DNA of 64,000 nucleotides from Phoronis australis (taxonomy: Eukaryota; Phoronida; Phoronidae), in assembly GCA_002633005.1 (NCBI GenBank), contig NMRA01000168.1, positions 189,129 through 253,128 on the forward strand. The letters are read 5' to 3'. Made by a program: the position numbers and the translations under genes. Below the pieces are notes generated by a model. It saw only the letters and a program-made list of their open reading frames with translations, had not been told where the DNA came from and did no database searches. Below are positions 35,212-47,400 of this stretch, piece after piece; positions within the stretch are counted from its first letter, which is position 1, and each line of letters starts with the position of its first letter.

Positions 35212-35535
35212 GCCAACGAAGTATGACTGCTGTACTGTGGGCTGCAACTCCCGACGTGTGAAAAGTTTGATAAACTGGACAAATACCGGTGGATGAGTGA
35301 TCTGCAATTCTTCACCTTTCCGACATCAATGAGAGACATGAAAGTGTGCCTGATTTCCAAAACTAGGTCACGCGCTTTCTTATCTCTGGAACAAAGGAGA
35401 GTTCTATCGCCGCATAATCTGGGACGGCCCTACTTTCACTTATTGTTAGCAAGCTATTCTGTAATCCCACCATTTGTGTTTACTGATATTTTATTGTATA
35501 AAGGTCTTTTTCTCACGAGGCAACCTTCTATTTTT
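35212..35535 (+). pseudogene. Broken THAP-like zinc-finger reading frame
   Basis: ATG at 35212 opens MPTKYDCCTVGCNSRRVKSL, the CC..GC start typical of THAP domains, and stops at a TGA after about 28 codons. A different frame continues at 35293 with DLQFFTFPTSM, resembling the F-x-FP core of THAP fingers, and runs to 35535. The frame break makes it a remnant, either of a THAP gene or of a P-element-type transposon. The assignment rests on short motifs. Confidence 0.35.
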
Positions 35536-35889
35536 TAAATGTGTTGTAAGATTAACCGTCTTACCTCTGTATGGCGCCTATTTTCTATTGGCTTAAATAT
35601 CAAGTTCAGGTAGGTGTTTCTGGTCTTCAACAGACCGTGCCCTACGATCCGTTCTTTACAACTGAAAATCCAAACTTGTCTTAATATACAAAAGCCTAAA
35701 AATGTGTCATAAGTGTGCACCCCCTAATTTTTGCCCATTATCCACCTGAGTGCCCTCCCTTTACTTTTGAAATTTGTCAATTAAGCACCCACTGCTTGGA
35801 TTAGCGCCCACCAATAATTTGCTTCACAGAATTGAATTTCAAAACAGGAAGGAAATTTCTTGAAGGAACACTTCAAATGCGGAAACCGT

Positions 35890-36015
35890 GCTTGTGTTCC
35901 GTAGCCAAGGAAGCTAGTGTGATCATGTGCTTCAGCTGTGATACTTGGTGATATTTCGGAAAGTCTTTTCTAATCTTATGTTTTCATGAGCGTCTTGCGT
36001 CTACGAAACGCATGC
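35890..36015. repeat. Second copy of the repeat in the last SCAP intron
   Basis: Matches 16120-16210 in phrases such as gaagctagtgtgatcatgtg, ttggtgatatttcggaaagt and cttgcgtctacgaa. Flanking 35540-35890 and 36016-36880 are unassigned, with some gcgcttaa-like words shared with the 50-kb element. Confidence 0.45.
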
Positions 36016-36879
36016 CCAATCAATTCCGGGAGTTACGGTTGTTGCCAGTGGTCGTCAGGGTTATTTAAAAACAACCTTGTTAAAATTGACAGACTAAATT
36101 CAACCAGTCTCTCACACAGGTCGTTGTTAGCTACCCGGAATACATGTGAGGGTTAGAGTGCGCCGACTCAGTTTTCGCATAACCTGTCCTTGAAGCAAAT
36201 CCTTTGAACGCCAGACCTGTGGACTTCAATTTCAAAGGTCGTGTGTGGTCAGGGCGAAGGTCTCGCTCTGGTTAAGCACCCATGTACCAGTTAGCGAAAT
36301 GAAAATGAAAATTTAAGCGCATGATTTACAGGTGTCCCAATTTAAGCTCACAGAGCATTAAATCAAATTTCTAACTGTATCTAACATTAGCAAAGGATGG
36401 CTTTTTGGCAATTATTGAGTCATGGATGACATTGAATAATGGCGATGCCGTTTTCCAAACTGGTCGCTATTTTTAAACTTGATGCTGGCCACTCAAATGT
36501 GTCACAAGGGCTGCCAATCAGGTCGTAGGGACATGTTAAAACAGGCTGTGGAAACGCTGCTTTATGCGCATGTTTATTGCTCAGATGACATGGTTAAAAT
36601 AATTTTTTCCTGATGCGTTGGCAAGCAAATATAATGACTCATTAGTTCAGGCAAGGCGTACCAGGTCAGAGAGACTATGAACCAAGAAGCCAACTTAGTG
36701 GTATTGAAGTTTGAAACAAAAGTGGATGAGTCTGCATGCTCGTATGCATGAATGCGTTGCATTTAGGCTTAAGCATTCTACAACATTTGTATTGAAACTG
36801 CTTATCATTTGTTGCTTGTTGTCAGTGGCTGATTACACAGTAACCTTAAAACCATAGTTAAGATTTGGGGTTTAACTTT

Positions 36880-37095
36880 ATGTAGGACCATAGAAAAGTG
36901 TCCAAATTTGGCTAACATTTTATCTCAGAAATGACTGATCGAATTCATATGAAGCAGATACTATGCGTTATGCGCTATTCTCTAAAAGGCTGTTTTATAA
37001 TGTTCCATTTTTGTATAAAATTAAACAGAAACGACTGGATTTTTGAGATTTCATCTTGCTCAGTTATATCTAATGAAATTATTCATGTTTTAAGT
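36880..37095 (+). repeat. Dispersed repeat family with caaatttggctaac
   Basis: Contains gtgtccaaatttggctaac, tatctcagaaatgactgatc, gaattcatatgaa and tttttgagatttcatct, shared with 24720-24990 and 53860-54400. An old interspersed element of unknown class. Confidence 0.5.
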
Positions 37096-37099
37096 ACCT

Positions 37100-40000
37100 A
37101 AATACACAAACTGGTGGATAAGGTCCTACATTTGAGGAAGAAACCATGCAGTCATTGAACCATGACCTTCCATTATCAGTGAAAGTCTGGTTTCTAGATA
37201 AACATGCCCCAAATGAATCCTGGAGTTGTAGGACCCCCGTGTTAGCTTATAGGGAAAGACCCGTAAAAAGTTTAAAAGTGACGAACCAATTCCCACGGCA
37301 GTCTTTAGCTTGAATGTGCTTTTGAAATTTAAGTGTCATCTATTGGTGTGTTTTCTTACGGTAATGCTCAGTATTGGGTGAAGATCAGGCAAGTGACTAT
37401 GGCAGCCTTTCACTGACTTGCCAGCTATGCCGGGTCAACTAGCTAAGTCATCTGATTGGTTCTCGATGGTGACTTCCAGCTTATAGACCAATCTGATGTC
37501 TTAGCTGCTTCACTCCGTGGAACCGGCGAGGTCATTCAAGTGCAGTCAGTGTGTGCATTATTTAGCATATTTTAATAAGGAAACACAGAAGGTAATTACA
37601 TATTTTGTTCTTGAAATTTATTTTGTAGTCGAATTGTATTAAAAAATCTGTCATGTAGCCTGTGGTCTTATGAATGTGTTTGGAGGTTCTTTGTTCTGTC
37701 CTGTCTAGTTCACAGTGCATTCCAAACTTAGATATCTAGGGACCCCCTTTCTTGAAGAGTTTCATGGTTAGTCTTAAGAGCAAAAACCTCTCCAAGTTAA
37801 GACTGAAACAAAACTTTGGAACACATAGTTTTTGTCTGTTGTCTTCAATTGTCTATAAATCTGCATTCCATCACACAAAAAATCACTTTTAATTAAGACC
37901 ACTTATTGTTGTAGTTGGTTTGTCTTTTATGTACGGGGCAAGGTCTCGAGGAGTAACAAACTGCCAGTTCTTTGCGAACCCAGAATTCACTTCTGATCTT
38001 TATCCAGAGATCACTTCTTGGACAGAATGTGGTTTTATAGTTGCTGAAATTACTAAGCGCACCCTTACACTTGCACGATTTTTTGGTACTGTCACGCAGT
38101 TTGATGTGGCAGTGATTAAACTTCTCGGGGACAAGATTGAAGTGCCTTTGAACTTTTATGGGAATGTAAGTCACGTCTGAAAGTTGGCACGCATTAATTT
38201 GCGGGAAATGGTGAACATGAATCGTACGTAACTAAGTCATGAAGCACAGACAAGAACTGCGGACACTGCTTCTCATTGCTTGCCATGGTATGGTATCAAT
38301 GTTCGTATCCTGCCCTTGATGGAGGTGTGCTCAGTACATAACATTTTCGCGTCACAGTGAGCCATTGCGACCCACCTCTGTTGCGAGCAGTGTGCAAATT
38401 ATGTGTGAAACGTGCACAGAAATAGCACGCTTTGTCAAGTGCGCCAAACTGTGTACCAGTGCGTGCCAAAAACTCGTGTGAGTGTCCAGGTGCCTTTAGA
38501 CTGAAATAAAGTCAGTTTTCACCTGTGGATTTGCCAAACTAACTGAAGTGATGGGCAAAATCCAGTTTCAAGAATAAATACACTGGGTCTATGAACTCTG
38601 GGACTTATCTAAAGCATTGAGAAGTGATAAGTACCAGTAATAGTAACACACCCTGTCAGTTACTAGTAGATATTGCATAAAGTTCTGTATATAACATATT
38701 CCCAAAGTGTTGTGATATTCAGAAGACTTGACAAAACTGAAATGGCTATAGCTTACATTGTTATAACATAAACAGGAACCACATTTGACAATCTTTTCAC
38801 CTCATAAATCCTGTAACAAAGCTATCAACTTCAAGAAATAGGCTATCAGTTCTTACCCTGTGAGATTGATGAGGGGCAAAGTTTAATAAAGGTATGTGCG
38901 TTGTCATTCTGTGGTCCAGTTTTGGTATTAGAAGTATTGAATTTTGAATCTCGTGACGTCAGTTTTTTTATACAATATGAGTAGTTTTAAAAAATGATGA
39001 ATCTAGTAGGGAAAACGCATCTAAAGAAACCAGACAAAAAACACAAAATCTTTTGGAATTTTGCTGAAAAAATGTCTTCAGAATTTCACCAATTTTCAAT
39101 GAGAAGATATTTCGCCAGCTTTTTGAAATCTACTGTGCTCTTGACTTATAGCCTGATGCGAAATATCAGCTGCCAGCAAGACAAAGTGTTTTGTTTTCTG
39201 TATTATATTCAACACGCTGTCTTGGACGCCTTCCAAGTCCCTGGCAGGGCATTACTGCAACTTGTAAGAAAACACGGTTTTAATTTGGCTCGCATTTCTA
39301 CCGTATGGATCGTCTTCCTGCTTCTGTGCTGAACTGACTTCACTCTACTCGTCAGTTAAAACAAAACTGACATCAGTGTCGATTGTGTCTGGTGTTAGAA
39401 ATCTGCTTATTATTCTCAAATGGATGTCTGGTTTTTTGAATCTGCATTATCATAACAGTAAACTTTCTGGTTGATTTTTTAAAGACCATAAGCCTTAGAA
39501 ATAGACAAGTTTTTCACCCATTTCAGTTTATTAGAGGTGACCTGGCACATAGGTACCACTTGTGTGGCCAGTGAGGGATTGAACTTTATCTGTGAACAGG
39601 GGTTGAATTGATGTTAGAAAAGTTAAATCTAAGAGATCAAACTTCTGTGCGTGATTTTTTATGTCAAACATTATCATAACACATGAATGTTTCTTGTGAT
39701 CTCTAATGGCTAGTTTTCTACAAACTTTATAGTCCAAAAGTAGCAGAGTTGGTTCTGCTGTACCCGACTCATTTTGAAACCTGCACCTCAAAGCTGGCGT
39801 CATTAGTCTCTGTGTAAAAATGAAGGATCCCAACTTACTTTAGCTGGCATCTAGTGACGCTGACTGGCGGTGAAAAAAGAAAGGGGCTGACTCATTTTAG
39901 CTGGTATCAGGTGACGCTGTTGTGAAAAAAAGATTCTGGCCTACTTCATCTGGTATCGGTTGGCGCTATTATAAAAAAGGGACTCTGGCCTATTTCATCT

Positions 40001-40450
40001 GGTGTCAGACAGGTGAAAATATGCCGAGGCATTATGAAATATACACCATCATCATGACATCAGTTACGCATTTTTGGCCTTACTGATATCCGTCTGACGA
40101 AAGGAGTGCATGATATAACTTACAGGTGTTCATGTGACTACCATAAAGTTTTTTTACAAAAAGGTGTTTGTGGCGTCTCTTTGATTTGTTCCCAACTGAA
40201 TGTGTTTATTTGCCAGAAAATAAAATAGAAACAAAACTCCAAGAAGTCTATGAAGTGTTTTGCACATACATGTATCGGATGCGTGAGTGATTCCACCTTA
40301 TTTTATACCCCATTATGCCCATTTTTTGTGTGTGGACGGAAACCACTTGAAGAATCATTCTATTCGACAGATATATTCGTAATTTCCTATTGAGAGGATG
40401 GCTGACATTTTAAAATTTAAAAAATTTTTTAATAGATCTACTGTTGCATC
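37100..40450. other. Unassigned intergenic stretch
   Basis: No gene recognised. The best open frames are 37920-38180 (86 codons) and 38994-39332 (112 codons); neither has a known motif or convincing splice sites. Near 39840-40010 three loose copies of a unit with ttcatctggt and tgacgct occur. Confidence 0.35.
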
Positions 40451-40499
40451 CACTAATGGAAATTTTAGTGTTTTTTTGTATTTGCCGCGATGTCTACCA

Positions 40500-40830
40500 A
40501 GTTCTTTGATGGATCACGATGAAATTTGGCATATGTGATCCCAATGAATAGAGTACACCGGCCATTGTTTCTTCTGCAGTTATTGTGGCACCTGTGTGCT
40601 TGACTTAGTATATATATATATCTACCAAATTTCTTGCTGGGTTTTCATCAAGTTGGCATATGTGTTCCTGTTGAGAACACCGTGGTTGCTGATTGTTGGG
40701 CAGATCTGTCTACTGTGGTAAGTCCCATGTGGCAATTTGAGTTTTCTGCCTCAAAGCCTGCAAAGTTCTTTCATGGTCTTCATGAAAACTGGCATATGGG
40801 TAGCTATGCAGGAAAGCGTGGAACGAGACA
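40500..40830 (+). repeat. Degenerate array, units of about 130 bp
   Basis: The anchor gatgaaatttggcatatgtg recurs in altered form at about 40521, 40650 and 40783, each followed by a tgttcctr...gagaacaccg-like stretch. Same family as 44100-45100 and 59860-60480. A (TA)7 run lies at 40607-40620. Confidence 0.6.
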
Positions 40831-42889
40831 CAATTTTTTTTTTTCAAGTATTTTTGTCTCAAATTAAGAAATTCTACTTCATGAACTGTTGATTGTACTG
40901 TTCAAGCAGCTAGGCACACGTACTGGTTACTTTCCAGAAACTAAAGAGAGTTTTGTTATTTATTTGGGACTCTTGCACTGAAGTTAGATGGGTGGCCACC
41001 CCATACATGTGGTGAAAATGTTAATTGGCCATCTAGAGAGATTACATTCTGTTTCAGAAGTTGGGAAATTCATTAAATCAGTTCCAAAGGAATTGTCCTT
41101 GTTTGCTGACTTTGTATTTTTTAATTCCTAGGCTTGTACTTAATGTATTTTGGCATTGTATTCGTTGAACGCTCCATGGGTTGTGTCATTTGGGAAAACT
41201 TATTTGAACAAAACCACCATGCAAACAAATGCCATGTTTTCTAAAGAACTTTGAGGAACGCCCACTATTGAAATGGGGTCTAATGTTTTTTTGTACTGAC
41301 TTTTATTCATAACATGTTATTTGGTTGACACAAGCTCTTGTTGTCGGACGGGCGGTGAAACTTGCTCTGGGCCAGGTTAGACAGTGTATTCTATGAACTC
41401 TCCCCTTTCATAAACATTGACTCCCCTATCTGGGTCAAGCATGGCTGGACATTTGTCAACAGTGGCATTGCTTCAGACAGTCAGTATCTTGCCATGAATG
41501 TATGCAGTGCCTACTGTTGTGTTCATAACCAGGGAAGTCTTATGTGCAGAGAAAGCTATATGTTTTTATCCAAGGTCATTGGCCTCATTTTTCTCGGCTT
41601 TTCAGCCATGTGTTTGTAATTACTGGCTGAGTTCTCTGATGGTGCTGGCTTATTGTGGAAGTGTTCTCTGGCCTGAATCAGTAGGCGAGCTGATGGTTGA
41701 TAACATGTGACTCCTCTTATTGTTGGCAATAGAAAACCATGTAGTGGTTTGGTGGTGAGTAGATCTTGTTTCTTTGCTGTGGATATCAGGTGTGTTCATG
41801 CGAGTCTTCTTTGAGGCAAATTTTACGCAATCAGGATTGTGAAAAAATTTTTATCGCGTGAACGCTAAGATACCACAATCCACGATCCACCAAATTTTGC
41901 GGAATTTATTGCGAAAGTCTTGCAGATGCTTTGACAGGTGTTTACATAGGTCTGATCATTATTTATTCGACACAAATCCGAACACTGATGTGACGCGTAT
42001 CAAACTGCGCATGGCACAGGCATTCCCGCCACATTTCTAAAAGCTTTGTTATTTTCCTATTCCGTCTTTGATTTGCTTTGATTTTCTATAAACATGGTCT
42101 GATAACGAAACACAGTTGCTTATCGGTCTTTGGCGGGAAGCCGTAGTGGACGGCCAGCTATGTATATAAATATACAGTTTAACAACGATGTCTACAAAAT
42201 TGCCAAAGGAATTCTGATACAAAATTAGTGTTATTAAAAACTCCACTCTTTCTTGAGTAAATGAAAGAATTTACCACTGCTAAACAAGTGCCGTTTATTG
42301 TTAGTTTGCTGCTAAAGTAGGCGTCTAGTGGGTTAGTGTAGTTAGCAGTAGTATCTAACGCTGCTTTCGGCTTCCGCCGCTGTTCAGTTTCGGCTGTCAG
42401 TACGTAGCAAGACTCGTGCAGTGCCTCCACATGGCAACACATGGACTGGGTGATGCTCACACTAAACTGTGAGGGATCGGGTTGAGGAACGGGATTTTTA
42501 TGTCTTTGGTAGCCACGATTTCTCGAATAATTCGAGATGCCGAAAACCCTGTTGGAAGCATTCTCTGCTCTTGGGAGATTGACTAAGTGGCTCTAAGGTG
42601 GGCAGCCTTTCTAACCCAATCGTCTCCTTGGGGTGCCTGATCCGGACTATCTTGACTTTGACCTCTTCTGGTCTGATTTGATACTGCCTTGTCGCTGGCC
42701 AGGTGACACCGGAACTCTTGAGGACAAATGCCCTGGTTTTTTACTCTTGAGGTCAGTTGCGGTTGGTGGTAGGCAACACAGGACTTAGTGTATCAAGAAA
42801 TCATTGACAAGTCGCAGTGCTAGTGCACAGAGTAGCATCTGCTGCACTGGGAGTCAAGCCTCTGCATGCTTATTAGCCCTGGGAGGTAG

Positions 42890-43165
42890 CAAAGCTCTGG
42901 CACTTCAAGTGTTCTCCACAACAGAAAATTCAAACTCGACTTGAATTTCAAAATTCTTGTACATGTGTTCAAGTCTATACTATGGGGAGTTTGAAATAAA
43001 TACATCAAACTGGTACCAAAAGTTCAAAATGTCCTAATTTGTTTAAGAAATGACCAATCTCCCAATACTTCAAACTTGTTGCACAAGTTTTTAAACTCGA
43101 TGCAAGTGAGCCAAACTCGTCACGGCAAAATTCAAACTTGACGCAGTGACGAGTCAAAACAACTT
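42890..43165. repeat. Block rich in aaactcg and aacttg words
   Basis: Short words aaactcga, caaacttg and gacgagtc repeat in both orientations, including near-palindromes around gacgcagtgacgagtc. Loosely similar to 9010-9280. The stretches 40831-42889 around it show no gene. Confidence 0.35.
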
Positions 43166-43579
43166 GTGGGGAACTCTGACTTGGAGGTAGACATACCGAA
43201 TGTGGGATATCCATTTGCAGCTGAAGCCCTTTCGCTGAGGTCATATGCTGTCTTGGAGGAGTCAAGGTTTAAGGGGGCTTTTGAAACCAGTGTCGGATCC
43301 AATAGGTCTGCGGATGCAGGAAAGCCTTTGGCTGGGCCTTTTCACCTCTCAATGAATGGAGTGAGTGCAGATGCAGATGTGAATCATAACCTATGCTTGT
43401 TGTATGGATCCACAGCAAAAACCGGCTACCTACCAAGTGACCAGTGGATCGGGCAATCACATGTGGTCTTTGCAGCCACGAGCGTCTGCCTCAAAGATTC
43501 CTCCCTACGAGTTTCTACAAGAACGTGGAAGCACTTGCTTTGGGAAATCACTGGGCTCTTCTATGGGAGTGGGCAATGA
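43166..43579 (+). other. Unassigned 137-codon open frame
   Basis: The longest open frame in the gene-poor part, with a fairly mixed amino-acid composition and the ending HLLWEITGLFYGSGQ. I recognise no domain, and there is no flanking exon to join. It may be a transposon fragment or chance. Confidence 0.2.
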
Positions 43580-44099
43580 AATTACCTAGCTTGGAAAGCA
43601 ACAAGGGTGGCTGCTGACACGAACCCCAAATATGCCCTGGACAATACCCCTGAAGTATTGACGGTGTAAATTCATTTTTCAATGCTAGAGATTCATCATC
43701 GAACTTTCAGGTTCAATTCAATATTTAAGATTTCACAATTCAATTTCAAAATGAAGGGTGTACTGAAAACCTGCATAAGGATCGGTGTTGAGTGCACAGT
43801 ATTGAGTATGCGTGGCTACCTAACACAACCGCACTTCAGTAACACTGAGCTTCAATGTAATGATCAAAGAATTAACTGATGACTGGGATTAGGTTTTGAG
43901 TGCCCACCTTCCGCCATGTTGTTGACAAACATTGAGCTTTCTGTGGTTGTCATGTTAAGCACTTCGCAGTCAAGTTTCTAACCATAATTATACTTCGAAA
44001 ACATCAATGATGAAAGGTTTAAAGCCATTTGTAGAGAAGCGTGATTGGTTTTCATGCCATCGCATACTTATACGTGCATGGTCGCATGTTGCTGTCATC

Positions 44100-45100
44100 T
44101 CTGTTTGGCATCCGCTGCTGTATCTCCAAAACCCCGTGGAATATCTTCATGAAAGTTGGCAGATGTGTTCCTATGGAGATATGGACGGGTAACAACAGTT
44201 TTTGAAGGGATCCAACTACTGCTGTGTCCCATAGTAACAATTTTAATTCTTTATTTTGGATTGGATGTATTCTGTTCCAACCTAGTGATTAATTTTATTA
44301 TTTTCGCCTAACCAATCGATGGATCATTTTAAAATTGGCAGATTTGTTCCTGATGAGAAGACCGCTGCTGGGGATGATTTTTGGATGAGTTCAGGGACTC
44401 TGGTGCCCCTAGGGGTGATTTTTGTTCATTCATGGCTGCATCTCCTTAACCCGTATTAGGATTTTTGTAAGTTTTGACGGATATTCTTGGCTGCATCTCC
44501 TTAATCCTTAGCAGGATTTTTGTAAAATTTGACGGATGCGTTCCTATGGAGCTGACATCAGGTGACATTAAGTTTCAGACCAATGTGATTACTGTTGTGT
44601 CCCTACTTGTCTACCTCTGCATCGTCTGAGTTCATTGATGGATATTGGTGAAATTTGGCAAATAGGTTTCTATTAAGTAGTTAATGATGCTTTTCCATTT
44701 TCTGACGGATTCAACATATTCTTATACAACTAGTGTCCATTTATATCATTTTGAGTCCCGTTTTTGGCATCACCTCTTTGCCAAATCACTCAAAGGGTGG
44801 TTATGAAACTTTGTGGACAGCATTCCTGATGAGAATGCTACGGCTGGTATTAATTTTAGACTACTGTGGTACACTTTACTGGTGATTTTGTCTTTGCGTT
44901 CATGGTTGTTTCTCTATAATCCTTCGTAGGATCTTGATGACATTTTGTAAGTGTTTACCTATGAATGTGACAACGGCTACCCACAACTTTTGGACAACTC
45001 TATTGACGATTTTAGTTTTTATGTTTGCCTCTGTATTCATCAACAAATTTTCATGAAATTTAAGACTTTCTATTCTGGATTTGTGTTTGGACCCCCTGTT
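44100..45100 (+). repeat. Degenerate array, about 7 units of 110-195 bp
   Basis: The anchor tgaaagttggcagatgtgtt and variants (aaaattggcagatttgttcc, gaaatttggcaaataggttt) occur near 44150, 44330, 44524, 44650, 44803, 44941 and 45053. Between anchors comes a ctgtgtc...tctccttaa-like stretch. Orientation is constant, spacing uneven. Confidence 0.65.
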
Positions 45101-46240
45101 CATTTCAAGGTGACTCCAGATTACTGCTCACTTCAGCCCCCCCTCCCTATGTCACTATGTTTGGACAATGCTCAATCAGACTTATCTGCTTTGAAGTTCT
45201 TTGCAACCTAGTGCAGGTGCACAAACTGTATTAGGCATTCAACTTTTTGTTTTTTAAACCTATTTTAAAACTGAAATGTCACTACCCTATGCTTTTGCTC
45301 TCTGCTTGTTATTTTAACCCCATGTAGCAAATTCTTTGAAAACAATTTTTTTAGCTTGTGTTTTGGGGTGGAACCCCTTGTTTTGGTTCTTTAATAAAGT
45401 AGTTAGTGTTTTTTAATTTCACATCATAAAAACTGCATTTTATTGATGCCTCAACACGAAGATTCATAGCAATCTTCGTTTTTTAAGTTTTGCGAAATCG
45501 GTTTGTTTGCATTTTTAACTAAAATTTTCAGTTGAGATTGTTCGTCGTTTTGTATGGAAATACCAGTCTGGATATTTTTTATGAATCACTTGAATATCCC
45601 GCATAACAACATTGGCAATTTGATGGCTCGATAGTGACAAAGAATTTATAAAAAAATGGTGGAAAGTATCCCACTGAATTAAATCTATACAAGAATGCAG
45701 AATACTGCTCAGCTACCCTAATGGCATTTGTCGTCAAGGCGAATGTCATCATGTTGCCGCTAGGAAAATGGCTGTTATACTAGCAACAGTGACAGAAAAG
45801 ATAGTGTTCATTGAGCAGGTTTATATCTAAGTTTATTGCGTGGCTGGCAGTCACTAAACATTCAACTGTATGATTCAGAAAACTATCTTGGAACTAAGGA
45901 ACAAGAGAAAGAAAAGAGGAATGGTCAGTGCTTAACCTGTCAAATTAGGTAATATGTAAGTTAGCATTAACAGATGTAAAATTAAGAGCTGTAATAGGTA
46001 GTAGATTATTACATGGAGAGGCTGTTATTTCCCCTATATCAAGATAATTGAGGTAATGAGCAAGAATACTCCATTTATCCCACATATTGAGCAATATACT
46101 CTATAAAACTTGGCTGGCAAATATGAAGATGTCAGTCTTTCGTTGTACTTGATGACAATACGGTTCAGTGGATCGAATCACCAGTGTGAACAGTTTTCTT
46201 ACAGCATTGTCGCATGCCCATCACATTTTCCTTGAAACTA
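45101..46240. other. Unassigned stretch
   Basis: No gene or repeat recognised, apart from a 9-bp-stem hairpin at 45458-45482 followed by T's. Confidence 0.35.
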
Positions 46241-46249
46241 AATTGTTTT

Positions 46250-46440
46250 CTTTAGATATGTCCACACTAACAAGTAACTCCTGGAACAAGTTGTGTGGAC
46301 TTTATTTGTGCTATGGTAACTTGACACACTGTACCCAATGGAGGTAGGATAACTTGTTCCAGTGCAAGTTGCATGGACAGCAAACCTGTAGATAAGGCAG
46401 AAGTATTCACGAGCTGTGCACTCGCTCAGTTCCACACATG
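46250..46440. mobile_element. Foldback MITE-like element with gtccacac and acaagtt words
   Basis: The left part (tgtccacactaacaagtaac, then aacaagttgtgtggac) and the right part (acttgttccagtgcaagttg, then catggaca) can pair in inverted orientation. The words aacaagt, aagtaactcctgga and gttcca recur at 56150-56450. Confidence 0.4.
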
Positions 46441-46847
46441 GAAGTGTCTAGTAGACCTTGTGCCATTTGTGGTATCACATGGTGTTGGGTGCTTGTTAAG
46501 GACACTTGGCTCAAAAGGGGGGAAATTGCTCAAGGACAATTTGCTGTAGGTTAACTCATAGTGTGTACAGGACTACGCCCTGTTAGAGAACTCTTCCAGT
46601 TATCTCACATTTGTGGTCAGTGGATTCATGCTGATGCTGCAGCATAAATCACACATACCTCATGGATTCTGTGACAAATACCCCAATTCTTCTTGGTATG
46701 AAATCAATAGAGTATTATTGTATGATAATATGCTTTAACAATTTGCATAGAATGGTCCTAGGTACAAGGGTTGCAATTTCTTTGGATGAAGGAACAATTT
46801 TGAAAAGTATTTATTTGAAACATCAATACCCCTGGAAATCGTTTTCA

Positions 46848-46864
46848 CATTACGGGGGGGGGGG
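46848..46864. repeat. Poly(G) tract
   Basis: A run of ten or eleven G's after ttac, followed by tatatag. Similar G runs occur at 21420-21428 and next to the assembly gap at 50381-50391. Confidence 0.8.
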
Positions 46865-47323
46865 TATATAGCCGCATCTATACGAGGCACAGTTGACTTT
46901 CAGCAGCTGACGCAGTATATCCAATCAGGCTCAAGTATGTGTGTAAACACGACTGACAAGAAGGAAGTTGACACCACGGGCCGGCCGCGGTTTTTGTCAC
47001 TGGTTTGAGAGGTAGAGCAAGTTACGCTTGATATGTTGCCTCAGCGTGAACTACACTTTTAAATGAAAACTTGGGCAAGGCGGAATGGATCGTCTCTGTT
47101 ACTCTTGTACAATAGTGTATATAGGGGTGATCTGTTAACATCTCGCGGGGTTTGGGCATCTGCTATTGCTTATGCGAGTATACGCAGACAGTCTTCTTGT
47201 AAATGACTCATACTGATCCAGTTTGCAATCTGATGTGTAAATGCGACTAAAGTGGAGTAACTCGCATCTTCACAGCTCGCACGCTGACAATTGTCCATCA
47301 GGCCTTTATGCAGCGTATGTCCT

Positions 47324-47400
47324 GGGCGTCCAAATGGACGCCCTAGCACTAATCCGGAGGCTCTGGCAAGGACGCCCAATGTATCATTTGGACGCCCACT
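47324..47400. repeat. ggacgccc palindrome cluster
   Basis: gggcgtccaaatggacgccc at 47324-47343 is a near-perfect 20-base palindrome. Two further ggacgccc words follow by 47397 and another lies near 47723. Possibly the ends of a small palindromic element; the stretch 47421-48930 is otherwise unassigned. Confidence 0.45.

Noticed and set aside
37920-38180. 86-codon frame on the plus strand (TECGFIVAEITKRTLTL...)
   Set aside because: No recognised motif and no flanking exon, and an overlapping minus frame is equally long.
45458-45490. Hairpin plus T run resembling a bacterial terminator
   Set aside because: The DNA is eukaryotic and intergenic, so a 9-bp stem followed by T's has no such role here.
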